This document shows, piece after piece, positions 9,475 to 18,377 of a stretch of DNA of 64,000 bases; within the stretch, counting starts at the first letter, position 1, and each line of letters begins with the position of its first letter. The stretch is from Jaenimonas drosophilae. Lineage: Eukaryota; Euglenozoa; Kinetoplastea; Trypanosomatida; Trypanosomatidae. The stretch covers positions 62,001 through 126,000 of the forward strand of contig JASAON010001644.1 in assembly GCA_030849065.1 (NCBI GenBank), read 5' to 3'. The notes beneath the pieces are model-generated. The model did no database searches and was not told the DNA's origin. It saw only the letters and a program-made list of their open reading frames with translations. Position numbers and translations under genes: made by a program.

Positions 9475-10323
9475 TCAGATGTTCATGCTATGCCCACGGA
9501 TGACCTGTGGCAACTTGGGGTGGCCCTCTCGCTGATCTAAAATATGTTGAAGCTTCGACTCAATGGGGGCTATTAAACCTGCGTTCCTGCGGCCGACACG
9601 GCAAACTTTCTGACACGCAGCGACGGTGCCAATAAGCTGCTGCCCCAGAACGTCATCCAAGTCGTTGTTGGATACATCAATCAGCTGCAACAATGGACAG
9701 GACCGGAGACTCAGGAGGATAGCTGACGATGCCTGGGACTGTGGTTGAAGGCCAACCCCTTCCAAAATGATACCTGTCAGTCCAGAACACAAGGCCACAA
9801 TGGATGCAACCGCTAGTAATCCTTGTGAACCAAGGTATATGAAGCCTAAATGAAGGTTGTGGACGCTGGCAGCATGGGTGGCCCCACGCTCAGGTGAAAG
9901 CTGTTCCATAACTAACTTGCTTGGCTTTGATATGCCAAGTTGTTCGCACCGCTGCTGGTAAAGCTCACGAAGACTGAAGCGCCGAACAAGGAGATCTGCC
10001 TGCATGAAATGTCCGCAGGAGTTGATAGAAAACTCTCCGTCATACAACAAGAGGTCCACTGGGCCCACCTGTGGAGAGACGCCTGCCACTGTTGAATGCG
10101 CGCTAAGGATTGGGTCCGCATCGCCTGCTGTCTCTGTACCTCCTTCATCCGGTGAATCTTCTTGGTAAAAGAAGTACATCGATACAGCTGCGGTGCGTGA
10201 CGGAGCGAAGGATGGTATGCCTAATTTTTTGGAGAGCTGCGTGCGGCCCCATTGGTGTCCGTCCCAGCGGTAGGAGAGGGCATCAAGCGTTGGGAGGTGA
10301 ACCGGTGTTTTGGTGCTTTCCAT
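9475..10323 (-). CDS. leucine-rich repeat (RNI-like) protein
   Basis: A 282-residue protein with no enzymatic motif. From about residue 135 onward there are leucine-rich repeats of the ribonuclease-inhibitor type: a strand/helix rhythm with segments such as LTGIILEGVGL and LLQLIDVSNNDL, spaced about 28-30 residues. The N-terminal half is unrecognised and contains an acidic stretch rich in Asp, Glu and Gly. Such proteins are common in kinetoplastids and often sit in flagellar or cytoskeletal structures, but nothing here fixes a location. The open frame begins with TTG at 10374; the ATG at 10323 is used. Confidence 0.7.
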   Translation of the reverse strand: MESTKTPVHLPTLDALSYRWDGHQWGRTQLSKKLGIPSFAPSRTAAVSMYFFYQEDSPDEGGTETAGDADPILSAHSTVAGVSPQVGPVDLLLYDGEFSINSCGHFMQADLLVRRFSLRELYQQRCEQLGISKPSKLVMEQLSPERGATHAASVHNLHLGFIYLGSQGLLAVASIVALCSGLTGIILEGVGLQPQSQASSAILLSLRSCPLLQLIDVSNNDLDDVLGQQLIGTVAACQKVCRVGRRNAGLIAPIESKLQHILDQREGHPKLPQVIRGHSMNI

Positions 10324-10660
10324 GGGTGAACAATACCACAGGAGCAAATGTCTAACTAACACAGAAGTGCTCAAAGGGGGGATGAAGGAGAGAGACGTAC
10401 ACTAGGGCCAGCTTTCCCTGGGTATCCTACCAATACACTCGTTAGATGCCAAACGTGTTGATCAGCTTACCTACTTCAACAACGGTGCCACAACTTATGC
10501 ATAGCATCGATCGAGAGTCGCCATCACTCAAACTCCAGTACACTACACACCAGCCACCTCGGTTCAGGGTTGGCGCTGAAGCAACGATTTGTCTGCGACA
10601 AGCCTCCCAAGCGTTTACAATCCAGTGGGTCCTTCGCAGAGACACAGGTGCAGCCTTCGA
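10324..10660. other. intergenic
   Basis: Spacer of about 340 bp between the LRR gene and the COQ2 gene. No gene, RNA or repeat seen. Confidence 0.6.
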
Positions 10661-12139
10661 TTAGATCTTTGTCTGTGAGAACATACTGTAATGATCACTG
10701 AGAGAGTACCACCACTCCAGGCCCGATGCAATACGCTCCTCGGGAACACCAGCAAAGCGTAGAATCGTGCTCACATTCTCGCCGAGGTACTCCCGACGCA
10801 TCCACGCGGGCACGACGGGCGGCTCGGTCTCTCCCTTAGCCTTGGCCACTTCTGCCTGAACGAAGGCAGGGTGCACCATGCGGTCGAACCAGTTAAAGCC
10901 CTCAGGGTCATAGAGCATGGTTTCCTTCTTGCGATCAAAGAAGAGCACCTTGGCGAGGGTGCTGGATGATCCCACAGAATCATCCGTCACACGTTCCTCT
11001 TCGTACTCGCTGGCCAAGGTCCAGAATAAGTTACCCAGAAACATGGAGAGCAGCACATACAGAGCCAGGCCAACATTCTTCTTCCAACCGTTCCAGCAGG
11101 ACCACCGATCATTGATGTTCACATCCTCAACGATGGTGTAGAGTCGGTAGGTACACAGGGCGGATCCAATGTAGTAGGGAAGGGACTGCGAAACCATGAG
11201 ACCAGAGACCACCATGCCAATTCCCAGAGGAGGAACCATCATCTGAAGAAGATCCTTGCGATCTCCCATCCAAATGGCCAAGCTCTTCACGCCGCACTTG
11301 ACATCGTCTTTACGGTCTTGGTAAGCGTAGATCGTGTCGTAGAGAATGCACCAAATCACGGAACCAAGGTAGATGGGAAGGGTAACAGCCCAGTCGATGC
11401 GGCCCAACACCGCGGCGTAGCCCACGAAAATACCCCAGTTGAAGCACAGGCCCAGCATGAGCTGAGGCATATAGGTGATGCGCTTCATGAAGGGGTAGAT
11501 GATCCACAATGGGGTAACAACGAAGGCAGTCGTGAGAGCAACTGGCGATAAGTTAAGGACAACAACCAAGGCTGCTGCGAGATGGAGGCCCAGGAGCACC
11601 ACAGCTTCTCCCATGGAGCACGCACCACAGGCAAGTGGGCGATCGGCGGTACGCTCCACCTGGGCATCAAATTTGCGGTCCCACATGTCGTTTACGATGC
11701 ACCCGGCGCTACGCATGAGGTAGGATCCCGCCAAGAAATAGATGGCGAGGTGCATCGGAATGAAGGGTGCGCACAGCACGATGGGGTCAGCGCCCTCTCT
11801 GACAATGGCCTGTGTCACTGCCAGCGCACTACCCCAGTAGCAGGGTAGCACGAGCAGCTGCCATCCAGCAGGACGATCAAAGCGGACGAGATTGCCATAA
11901 ATCTTAATCTTCTTAACAATGAACGATACGGGCTTCGGTGGTGTTGGTGGTGGGACCGTGCATGATGGTCCAGCTCCATCATTGAGACTCCAGTCACGTG
12001 TTTCTTTTGCGCTCGTGTGGGCTGTGCGCGACGCAGCTGGGTCGACCGTCACAGCATCAGGGAAGTGAGCGGAGGCGCTGATGGATGACTTCGTCCATGA
12101 TCGGGTGACCTTGGGAAGCCACAGTGTTCGTCGTAGCAT
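10661..12139 (-). CDS. COQ2: 4-hydroxybenzoate polyprenyltransferase (COQ2) with C-terminal extension
   Basis: UbiA-family membrane prenyltransferase that attaches the polyprenyl chain to 4-hydroxybenzoate in ubiquinone synthesis, in the mitochondrial inner membrane. Both Asp-rich motifs are present: NDMWD at 150-154 followed by D158 and the ADRPL signature, and YDTIYAYQDRKDD at 267-279. The membrane core spans about residues 80-375 with many hydrophobic helices. The first 60 residues look like a mitochondrial presequence (Arg/Ser-rich, few acids at the start). Unusually, a hydrophilic tail of about 110 residues (380-492) follows the core, containing FNWFDRMVHPAF and MRREYLGENV; I do not recognise it. 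The minus strand upstream has a C/T-rich run and CAG about 10 nt before the ATG, supporting this start. Confidence 0.93.
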   Translation of the reverse strand: MLRRTLWLPKVTRSWTKSSISASAHFPDAVTVDPAASRTAHTSAKETRDWSLNDGAGPSCTVPPPTPPKPVSFIVKKIKIYGNLVRFDRPAGWQLLVLPCYWGSALAVTQAIVREGADPIVLCAPFIPMHLAIYFLAGSYLMRSAGCIVNDMWDRKFDAQVERTADRPLACGACSMGEAVVLLGLHLAAALVVVLNLSPVALTTAFVVTPLWIIYPFMKRITYMPQLMLGLCFNWGIFVGYAAVLGRIDWAVTLPIYLGSVIWCILYDTIYAYQDRKDDVKCGVKSLAIWMGDRKDLLQMMVPPLGIGMVVSGLMVSQSLPYYIGSALCTYRLYTIVEDVNINDRWSCWNGWKKNVGLALYVLLSMFLGNLFWTLASEYEEERVTDDSVGSSSTLAKVLFFDRKKETMLYDPEGFNWFDRMVHPAFVQAEVAKAKGETEPPVVPAWMRREYLGENVSTILRFAGVPEERIASGLEWWYSLSDHYSMFSQTKI

Positions 12140-12383
12140 TGTCTAAGTCTGTTGTTGGTACGTGGGCGAAAGATGGGGGAGAAGTGATACATACATCATA
12201 TGAGCGCTCAGAAAGTTGTCATCTAGACAGACCCAATGCGGACAGGGGCAAGGATACCCAAGTCCTCAGGTCCTGCCCACAGAAGACACAAGGAGGTACT
12301 TACTCGTGTTGTCAAGTTAGAAATTCACACAAAGCACACCTAGACTTAGCTTTTCTTATTCGACGGAGGAACATTCAGGATCA

Positions 12384-14843
12384 TTAGCCGCTATCATCAT
12401 CACTGTCACTGGCAATACTCCGGTAGCGGCTACCTTTCTGCTGAGGGGCTTGCCTCTGATCATCCTCATCCTCATCCTCATCGTCGTTACTTGCCTCGTC
12501 GTCGTCGTCATCCTCAGAGTACAACTCCCCCTTCGCCGCCTTCAACAGACGAGCAAGTGATCCGTCGTTGTCCACCTCCGCGTCACTAACATCCTCGCTG
12601 TCATCCTCGTCAGAGTCGTCCTCCTCACCGCGCTTTCGTTTCTTTCCTACCGCACCATCCTGCAGAGTTGTCTTCTTGGAAACATCACCGCGCTTCTGTA
12701 GAAGACGAAGCTTGCGCAGCTGCTTCGCACGATCGGCATCGTCCGCCTTGCTCGCCATCACTCGCTTCTGCAGCCGAGCAGAGAAGTCCTCCTCATTATC
12801 TTCACCGTCACTCTCATCCTGATCGGCAGAGCGATGCACAACCGCATGAACCAAGGCCGGTTCATCCGCGTCGTCGTCATCGCCACTCTTGTTGGACTGA
12901 CGCCGTTTGACGAATTTTTCATCGTCCTCATCCTCATCATCGCTGTAGACGACACGGCTGTTGAAGCCCAAGTCACGAATGCGAAGATCAGGCGTCTCCA
13001 GGAATTTGCGCTTCTTCTGTTTTGAAAGACCTGCAAGACGTTCATCCGCAGTGAGGTGCAGCGTTTCATCCATCACCTTCTTCTCCGTCTTGACAAAGAA
13101 GGAATCGTCATCGTCATCATCGTCGTCAGCCTTTGGTGCAAACTTCTGTTTCTGCTCCATCACCCGGAACATGTCGGAGGCTTGCAAATGGCGTTCTTTG
13201 CGGGTGATGTGTGCATCAGATGCACCAGTACGTTGCTTCGCAATGTAGTTGACTACATCCCATGGAAGATTCTTCGCACCACGTTGGAGGTTGTTCAGCT
13301 CCGACATGTCCGGCACCACCATGAGACCCAATGAGTGAGCAAACTTCTCAACATCCACAGATTTCACATCAAACACGTGTTTGTTGGAGGCAAAGTACAT
13401 GGATCGAAGGTAGGCAATGAAGGCCTTCTGCGCTTCGTACTTCAGCCCCTGCACCACTAGCGCAACAAAGATCTCCTGCGAGACGTGCATCAAGCTTGTC
13501 TTGACAGCAATCTCGCGGAGAACTAAATGCTTGTTTGCAAGGTAAGACAGCATGGGGGTCTCACGCGGTGTCAGGAAGAGGAGGTTTGCGCCACGTGCTC
13601 CAGCACGAGCCGTACGACCAGCACGATGAATGTAGGTCTGTGCACTGTCAGGGCAGTCATACTGAATTACCCAATGCACCAAGGGAAAGTCCAGCCCACG
13701 TGCGGCGATGTCCGTACAGAAGAGAACCGCAGATTTGCATCGGCAGAACGTCATGAAGACCTCCTCACGACGGAATTGCTTCATTTTGCTCGTGAGACAC
13801 ATGGAGGGGATACGCATCTTCTTGAGGATCTTTGAAAAGGCAAGGTACATGTACTTCACCTGATTGCAGGTGCTGACGAATACCACAATCTTATCACTAG
13901 GATGACGCTTCAGGAACATAAGAAGCGCATCGAGCTTGCGGTGTAGCTCCAATACGACAAAATTTTGCGAGAGTGTCGATGGTGCTGGAGATGCTGAGAT
14001 GTCGTGAGACGATGCATACCGAGGTTGGCGCAACGACATCTGAGCCAGCATTTGCACGTCGGTTGTCTGTGTGGCAGAGAAGAGCAGCGTCTGACGCTGA
14101 GGAGGAAGATAGCGAAGGATCTCTGTGATGGATTCTCGGAAGCCCAAATCAAGCAAGCGATCGGCCTCATCCATGCATAAAATCTGCAAGTTGTCCAACA
14201 CAAGCTCAGAGTCATCTTGCAAATGGTGAAGAATTCGGCCAGGCGTCCCAACAAAGATGCTGATGGCATGAAGACGCTTGCGCTCTTCCTGTACATCCCG
14301 CCCGCCAGTAAGCAAAGCTGCTGAGAGGACATGCTTGTAGCCCACCATTTGCATAACCTTGAAGATCTGCAGTGCCAGCTCGCGCGTCGGGCTAAGGATA
14401 ATCGCGCCTACACCCATCTCAGCATCCCAACGCTCCACAAACAGACGCTCCAACACCGGAATAACAAAACACAAGGTTTTGCCAGACCCCGTCTTTGCTG
14501 CACCGAGCACGTCGTATCCGGCAAGGGCAAGATGAAGAGACTCACTCTGAATAGGCGTCAACTTCTTGTAGTTGCCACGTTCCAAACCCATCTGCGTACG
14601 CTGGGAGATGGGCAGTTGCGAGAAGAGGCGGAGAGCCTGTCCATCGGTGGCTACGGTGTTGGCCTGGTCGGCGCTCTCCTGCTTCTCATCAAGCTCACGA
14701 CGGAGATCAGTACGCTGGTGCTGAAGAATATCAATATCCTCCCGACTGAACTTGGATCGTTCCTGCCTTTCCAGCCACTTTTTTTGCCGCGCTCTCGCCT
14801 TGTTGACCTGCCGGTCATCCTTCACGGCGTTGTCGTAACCCAT
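12384..14843 (-). CDS. DBP4: DEAD-box RNA helicase, Dbp4/DDX10 family
   Basis: An 819-residue ATP-dependent RNA helicase of the nucleolar Dbp4/DDX10 group, which acts in 18S rRNA processing and release of snoRNAs from pre-ribosomes. Motifs in order: Q motif near residue 98, AKTGSGKT (116-123), PTRELALQ (152-159), TPGR, DEAD (225-228), SAT (256-258), ARGLDF (381-386) and HRAGR (406-410). The region after the core (QKAFIAYLRSMY and AHSLGL) is typical of Dbp4 rather than other DEAD families. The last 300 residues are highly acidic with Lys/Arg blocks, as in nucleolar proteins. The ATG at 14843 is used; the frame's earlier codon is TTG. The 5' end of this gene and its leader exist as a decayed second copy around 23068-23400. 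Confidence 0.95.
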   Translation of the reverse strand: MGYDNAVKDDRQVNKARARQKKWLERQERSKFSREDIDILQHQRTDLRRELDEKQESADQANTVATDGQALRLFSQLPISQRTQMGLERGNYKKLTPIQSESLHLALAGYDVLGAAKTGSGKTLCFVIPVLERLFVERWDAEMGVGAIILSPTRELALQIFKVMQMVGYKHVLSAALLTGGRDVQEERKRLHAISIFVGTPGRILHHLQDDSELVLDNLQILCMDEADRLLDLGFRESITEILRYLPPQRQTLLFSATQTTDVQMLAQMSLRQPRYASSHDISASPAPSTLSQNFVVLELHRKLDALLMFLKRHPSDKIVVFVSTCNQVKYMYLAFSKILKKMRIPSMCLTSKMKQFRREEVFMTFCRCKSAVLFCTDIAARGLDFPLVHWVIQYDCPDSAQTYIHRAGRTARAGARGANLLFLTPRETPMLSYLANKHLVLREIAVKTSLMHVSQEIFVALVVQGLKYEAQKAFIAYLRSMYFASNKHVFDVKSVDVEKFAHSLGLMVVPDMSELNNLQRGAKNLPWDVVNYIAKQRTGASDAHITRKERHLQASDMFRVMEQKQKFAPKADDDDDDDDSFFVKTEKKVMDETLHLTADERLAGLSKQKKRKFLETPDLRIRDLGFNSRVVYSDDEDEDDEKFVKRRQSNKSGDDDDADEPALVHAVVHRSADQDESDGEDNEEDFSARLQKRVMASKADDADRAKQLRKLRLLQKRGDVSKKTTLQDGAVGKKRKRGEEDDSDEDDSEDVSDAEVDNDGSLARLLKAAKGELYSEDDDDDEASNDDEDEDEDDQRQAPQQKGSRYRSIASDSDDDSG

Positions 14844-15182
14844 CAAAACAATATTTCAATGTCAATGTTTGGCTAGCGTTGCTTGGAGTTGCCACAACCG
14901 TGGAGGCGGTGATGAAACAACAATGTAAATGGTGGATGCACCACTAACTGATTGCGGCCTATAAACAAACAGAAGTATGAGATCAAACATATGCACAGTT
15001 ACGCAGCAGTCAAAAAAAAAAACAGAATCAACTCCTCCAATTCATTGCTCAAACAAGTTCCTTTGTATGTAAGCAGAGCGACAACAAGTACATCAACGGT
15101 TACGCTGTCGCGTGCGCCAACCTCAACAACAACAAAACTTCACGTGACAGCTGCTAAGAAGACGGATGTTGCTGTCATCAGC
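14844..15182. other. intergenic, helicase leader region
   Basis: Spacer of about 340 bp between the RING gene and the helicase gene. At least the part next to the helicase ATG has a diverged second copy near 23213-23400. Contains an 11-A run (long T run on the minus strand) near 15013 that could serve as a pyrimidine tract. Confidence 0.55.
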
Positions 15183-16931
15183 TCAGTACGCTCGATACGT
15201 GTAAGTGATATTCTCTATCCCTTCACGACGTTCCTTCTGCTTCCGCAGCTTGTAAAGCTGGCGAAGTTCATCAATGCGGGAGTTGAGCTGCCCGCGTTCA
15301 AAGCGAGCGAGATGCATACGTATGCTGTTCAGGGGTCCTTGGAGATCATCGTAACCAGAGTCCTTAAACATCCACTTGGCCACCGTCTCAGCCAAGAGGA
15401 TGTTATGAACGAATCCTTCACTGCCCATGCTTCCGCACACGGAACACCGGAAGAGGCTCGGGGCAATGGACAGGGACTCAAAACACACGTAGCAAAAGGT
15501 GTGTCCACAGGGCCAGAGAATGACGGGATCTTCAAACAACAGCCCACAAACAGAGCAAGTGAGGGTCGACTCAATGAGCTCATTGATGTCAGCTAAGTCT
15601 TCCATGAGGGTGTCTAGTCGCTGCACGTGGCCCTTGAAGAGATCCTCTCGTGCGGCAAAGTCCTCCAACCACTTTAGTTGGTGCTCAATGTGTTCCGATT
15701 GGATGTTGTTCTGGATACCTACATTACGGTAACGTGGACCCCGAGCCAACTCCTCAGCAAAGGTTCCTCCCACGCTGGTGTCTCCCAACGCCAGTAACTG
15801 CCTCCACGGCCAGTATCGCTGTAGAAGCGAGATACGCTCAATGTAGCCTTCCCGAATGGGGTCTAAGTTGTTGGCGATTTTTTGGCGAAGCTCCGCAATC
15901 TCCCGTGTGAGGGCTGTCTTCACAGATCCAAAGATCTTATCCTTGCCCTCCATGATCATGTCCAACTGCTGCGACATGATGGATAGACGTTTGATGTCAC
16001 GACCAACCGTGCCGAGTTCCTCCGCCAGCTGGGCACGTTCTGTCTTGGCACGTCGTACCTGAAAGGGCAGCACCGCCTTGGCAAAGACATTGGCAATGCG
16101 ATGCTCCAGGCGTGCGTGTCGAAGGCGTAGAATCTGCAATGCACGGCGTACCTCATCTGCCAGCTTCGGGAGTTGCTTTGACTTCATGAGATCATCGTCG
16201 GTGGGCACCACGACTGGAACATTATCATCCATGGACTCCGGTCGTCGTGACGAAGACCGCTTCGAATCCGAATCGCGAGCGGAGTGAATCGGTGAGCCAG
16301 CTCCGCTGTCTATCCTACGTGAACCCCGTTGTGAGTTGCCGGTACTCCGCTCACTGTTGACTGAATTATCAAGACGGCCACGGCCACTTCCGCTTCTCTT
16401 GTTGAGTGGAATTGCCACGGATGGAAATACCGATTGGGGCTGCGGGTCACCATTTGGGGAAACCTGCTGCTTCCCACGTGATCCTAGTCCGCCGCCGGAG
16501 CCCCCGCGGGAGAGGTTACTCAGCGGCCGCGAAGCGGGAACCGTCATCGTTGCCGGACTCCGCCTCTTTGACCTACTTGGGGGTCCGCTTCCCCTCGACC
16601 CTTGCCGCGAATTGTTCTTGGACTTGCGTGATCCAGACGAATCCGTCCGTGTCTGACCAGGACTTGTTGGGGCAATCGCACCTCCACTTCCCGACATCAC
16701 TTGCAGATCACGAGGGGGTGAGGCATTGCAGCTGTCCACGCTGGGGTCCAGAATGAGGTGATCCACTTCAGCGCGGACGATTCCTTCACTCATCCCTTGC
16801 GATACCTCCATTGACTCCGTCACATCGGATAAGGTGGTGCTGCGTCGATTGGGTGAGTTAATGTCCTGGTGGGGAGATGGGGTTGCCTCGTGGGGGAGGT
16901 GGGTGAAGGAGATGGACTTGTTTCTGCGCAT
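15183..16931 (-). CDS. RING-finger protein with coiled coil
   Basis: A 582-residue protein. The first 240 residues are disordered, rich in Ser, Arg, Gly and Pro. Residues about 255-400 are helical and charged, probably coiled coil. A C3HC4 RING finger spans 459-499: C459, C462, C475, H477, C480, C483, C496, C499, with the typical PCGHTFC core. A charged helical tail with basic residues follows. RING proteins of this form are generally E3 ubiquitin ligases acting with E2 enzymes; target and location are unknown. No B-box or other TRIM domain was recognised. The start is the first ATG of the frame. Confidence 0.82.
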   Translation of the reverse strand: MRRNKSISFTHLPHEATPSPHQDINSPNRRSTTLSDVTESMEVSQGMSEGIVRAEVDHLILDPSVDSCNASPPRDLQVMSGSGGAIAPTSPGQTRTDSSGSRKSKNNSRQGSRGSGPPSRSKRRSPATMTVPASRPLSNLSRGGSGGGLGSRGKQQVSPNGDPQPQSVFPSVAIPLNKRSGSGRGRLDNSVNSERSTGNSQRGSRRIDSGAGSPIHSARDSDSKRSSSRRPESMDDNVPVVVPTDDDLMKSKQLPKLADEVRRALQILRLRHARLEHRIANVFAKAVLPFQVRRAKTERAQLAEELGTVGRDIKRLSIMSQQLDMIMEGKDKIFGSVKTALTREIAELRQKIANNLDPIREGYIERISLLQRYWPWRQLLALGDTSVGGTFAEELARGPRYRNVGIQNNIQSEHIEHQLKWLEDFAAREDLFKGHVQRLDTLMEDLADINELIESTLTCSVCGLLFEDPVILWPCGHTFCYVCFESLSIAPSLFRCSVCGSMGSEGFVHNILLAETVAKWMFKDSGYDDLQGPLNSIRMHLARFERGQLNSRIDELRQLYKLRKQKERREGIENITYTYRAY

Positions 16932-17165
16932 GGGATAAAGGGGATAGAAAACTAGTTTGGAGTGAAACCACAGAGGCGGTTCTAGCCCGTCCTAAGAAAT
17001 GAGGCTTCACCTCCTCACTACACACTACACAAACGCAGCCATATAAGACACAACGGTGAACGAGCGAGTATCATTATGTAGGAAGGCACAAACACGACCT
17101 GTCTCAAAGGACCTTGTCTTCACACTTGGTTTTTGTGACCAGACTGTTGTGAACAGGATGACTCC

Positions 17166-18215
17166 TCAAAGGAACTCCGCCTCAGGAGTCCAAGATCCGT
17201 CCAGTACCTTCACCTGCTGCCGCTTCAAATGAGTGGAACGTGATTTTTGGATGAGTGGGTCAAAACACTTGCGGCAATGAAAGCTTTCATCCGCCCCAGT
17301 CGTTGGTGTAGCGGCGTTCGTTGAGGGCAGGCGAACTTCACAGAGATGAACGAAGACTCGCGGGAAGTCGCAATCACCACGCAAGCTGGCTGCCACAGAT
17401 GAAGAAGATGACAATAATGATGACGATGCTTGATTATGGAGCTCATCCATGGAGCTGGGATCTCCCAGGACACAGGTTTTCAGATGCTTCTGCACAAACG
17501 ACTCCACCATGGGTGGCTGGGAGGACGTGGGTGACTCAATGGTCACACGCAGCAATGAAACCGCGTGTGACGCGTAGAAACCGTGCTGACGCACTTCATA
17601 CCGGCAGTTACAACCAGCATCACTGTCACTCTCCTTCGTTGCTTCTTCGTTAGGTCTCTTGGTGGCAGGAAAGAGGTCTTCGGTGGGAATGGAAACGGAT
17701 ACCCCGACGCTGCCAACGTGACCTGCGACAAGAACATCGTAATCCATCGTTACCCCGTGGAGAGAGGTAGCCAACGGGCTTGAATCTGAGATGCAGATTA
17801 GTACAGGGCCAGAAGCTGCGGTGCTCAGATCATTCAGCACACGCAAGTGAATTTCTGCCGGGCTGCAGACTGACTGAACAGTGGGGAAGATGTCCCGTGA
17901 GCGAAACGCAGCCTTGACAAAGCTTTCCACGGAGACACGATGGTAGTTGTCCACAGCGTCTGCTGCGCGCATTGGGCAAAACGGAGGCTTATAGAGTGCC
18001 CACACCTTCCAAGCTCGCAACAGGTTCTCATTGGGAAGAACACGCAGGAACTTTGGACTGATGAGGAAGGAATTACGAAGGAAGCGCGTTTGAGTGGCTT
18101 CGGGAGGCAGCGCGGAAGTGGCCGCTGCTAAGTCAGCTGCATGTCGCCGCAGTGTATCGGGGCTATTTTGTTTGAGGACATCGATGAGCCTACGACTAGG
18201 GGGCTTCGACGTCAT
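17166..18215 (-). CDS. hypothetical protein
   Basis: A 349-residue protein I do not recognise. The N-terminal 130 residues look folded (FLRNSFLISPKFLRVLP); the middle alternates strand-like segments (VLICISD, YDVLVAGHVGSVGVSVSIP) with a charged loop; a poly-Ser stretch lies near residues 275-290. Near the C terminus is a Cys pair (HCRKCFDPL) that might be half of a metal site. An in-frame ATG at 18296 would add 27 residues, but a pyrimidine-rich run and AG lie between it and the ATG at 18215, so the shorter form is preferred. Confidence 0.65.
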   Translation of the reverse strand: MTSKPPSRRLIDVLKQNSPDTLRRHAADLAAATSALPPEATQTRFLRNSFLISPKFLRVLPNENLLRAWKVWALYKPPFCPMRAADAVDNYHRVSVESFVKAAFRSRDIFPTVQSVCSPAEIHLRVLNDLSTAASGPVLICISDSSPLATSLHGVTMDYDVLVAGHVGSVGVSVSIPTEDLFPATKRPNEEATKESDSDAGCNCRYEVRQHGFYASHAVSLLRVTIESPTSSQPPMVESFVQKHLKTCVLGDPSSMDELHNQASSSLLSSSSSVAASLRGDCDFPRVFVHLCEVRLPSTNAATPTTGADESFHCRKCFDPLIQKSRSTHLKRQQVKVLDGSWTPEAEFL

Positions 18216-18377
18216 GCTGCACCTCTCCACTGGACAGTTCCCAGTGCTCACTAATGTGCCCTTACGCAAACAGAAGACAAAGGGGGTGAGTAACATCCAT
18301 CAATTCAGCATCCTCAGTTGTTCAATAGCTCACTCATTCCTTACTTGTTGCAATTGGGTGTTCGGCAAGTAGCCGGC

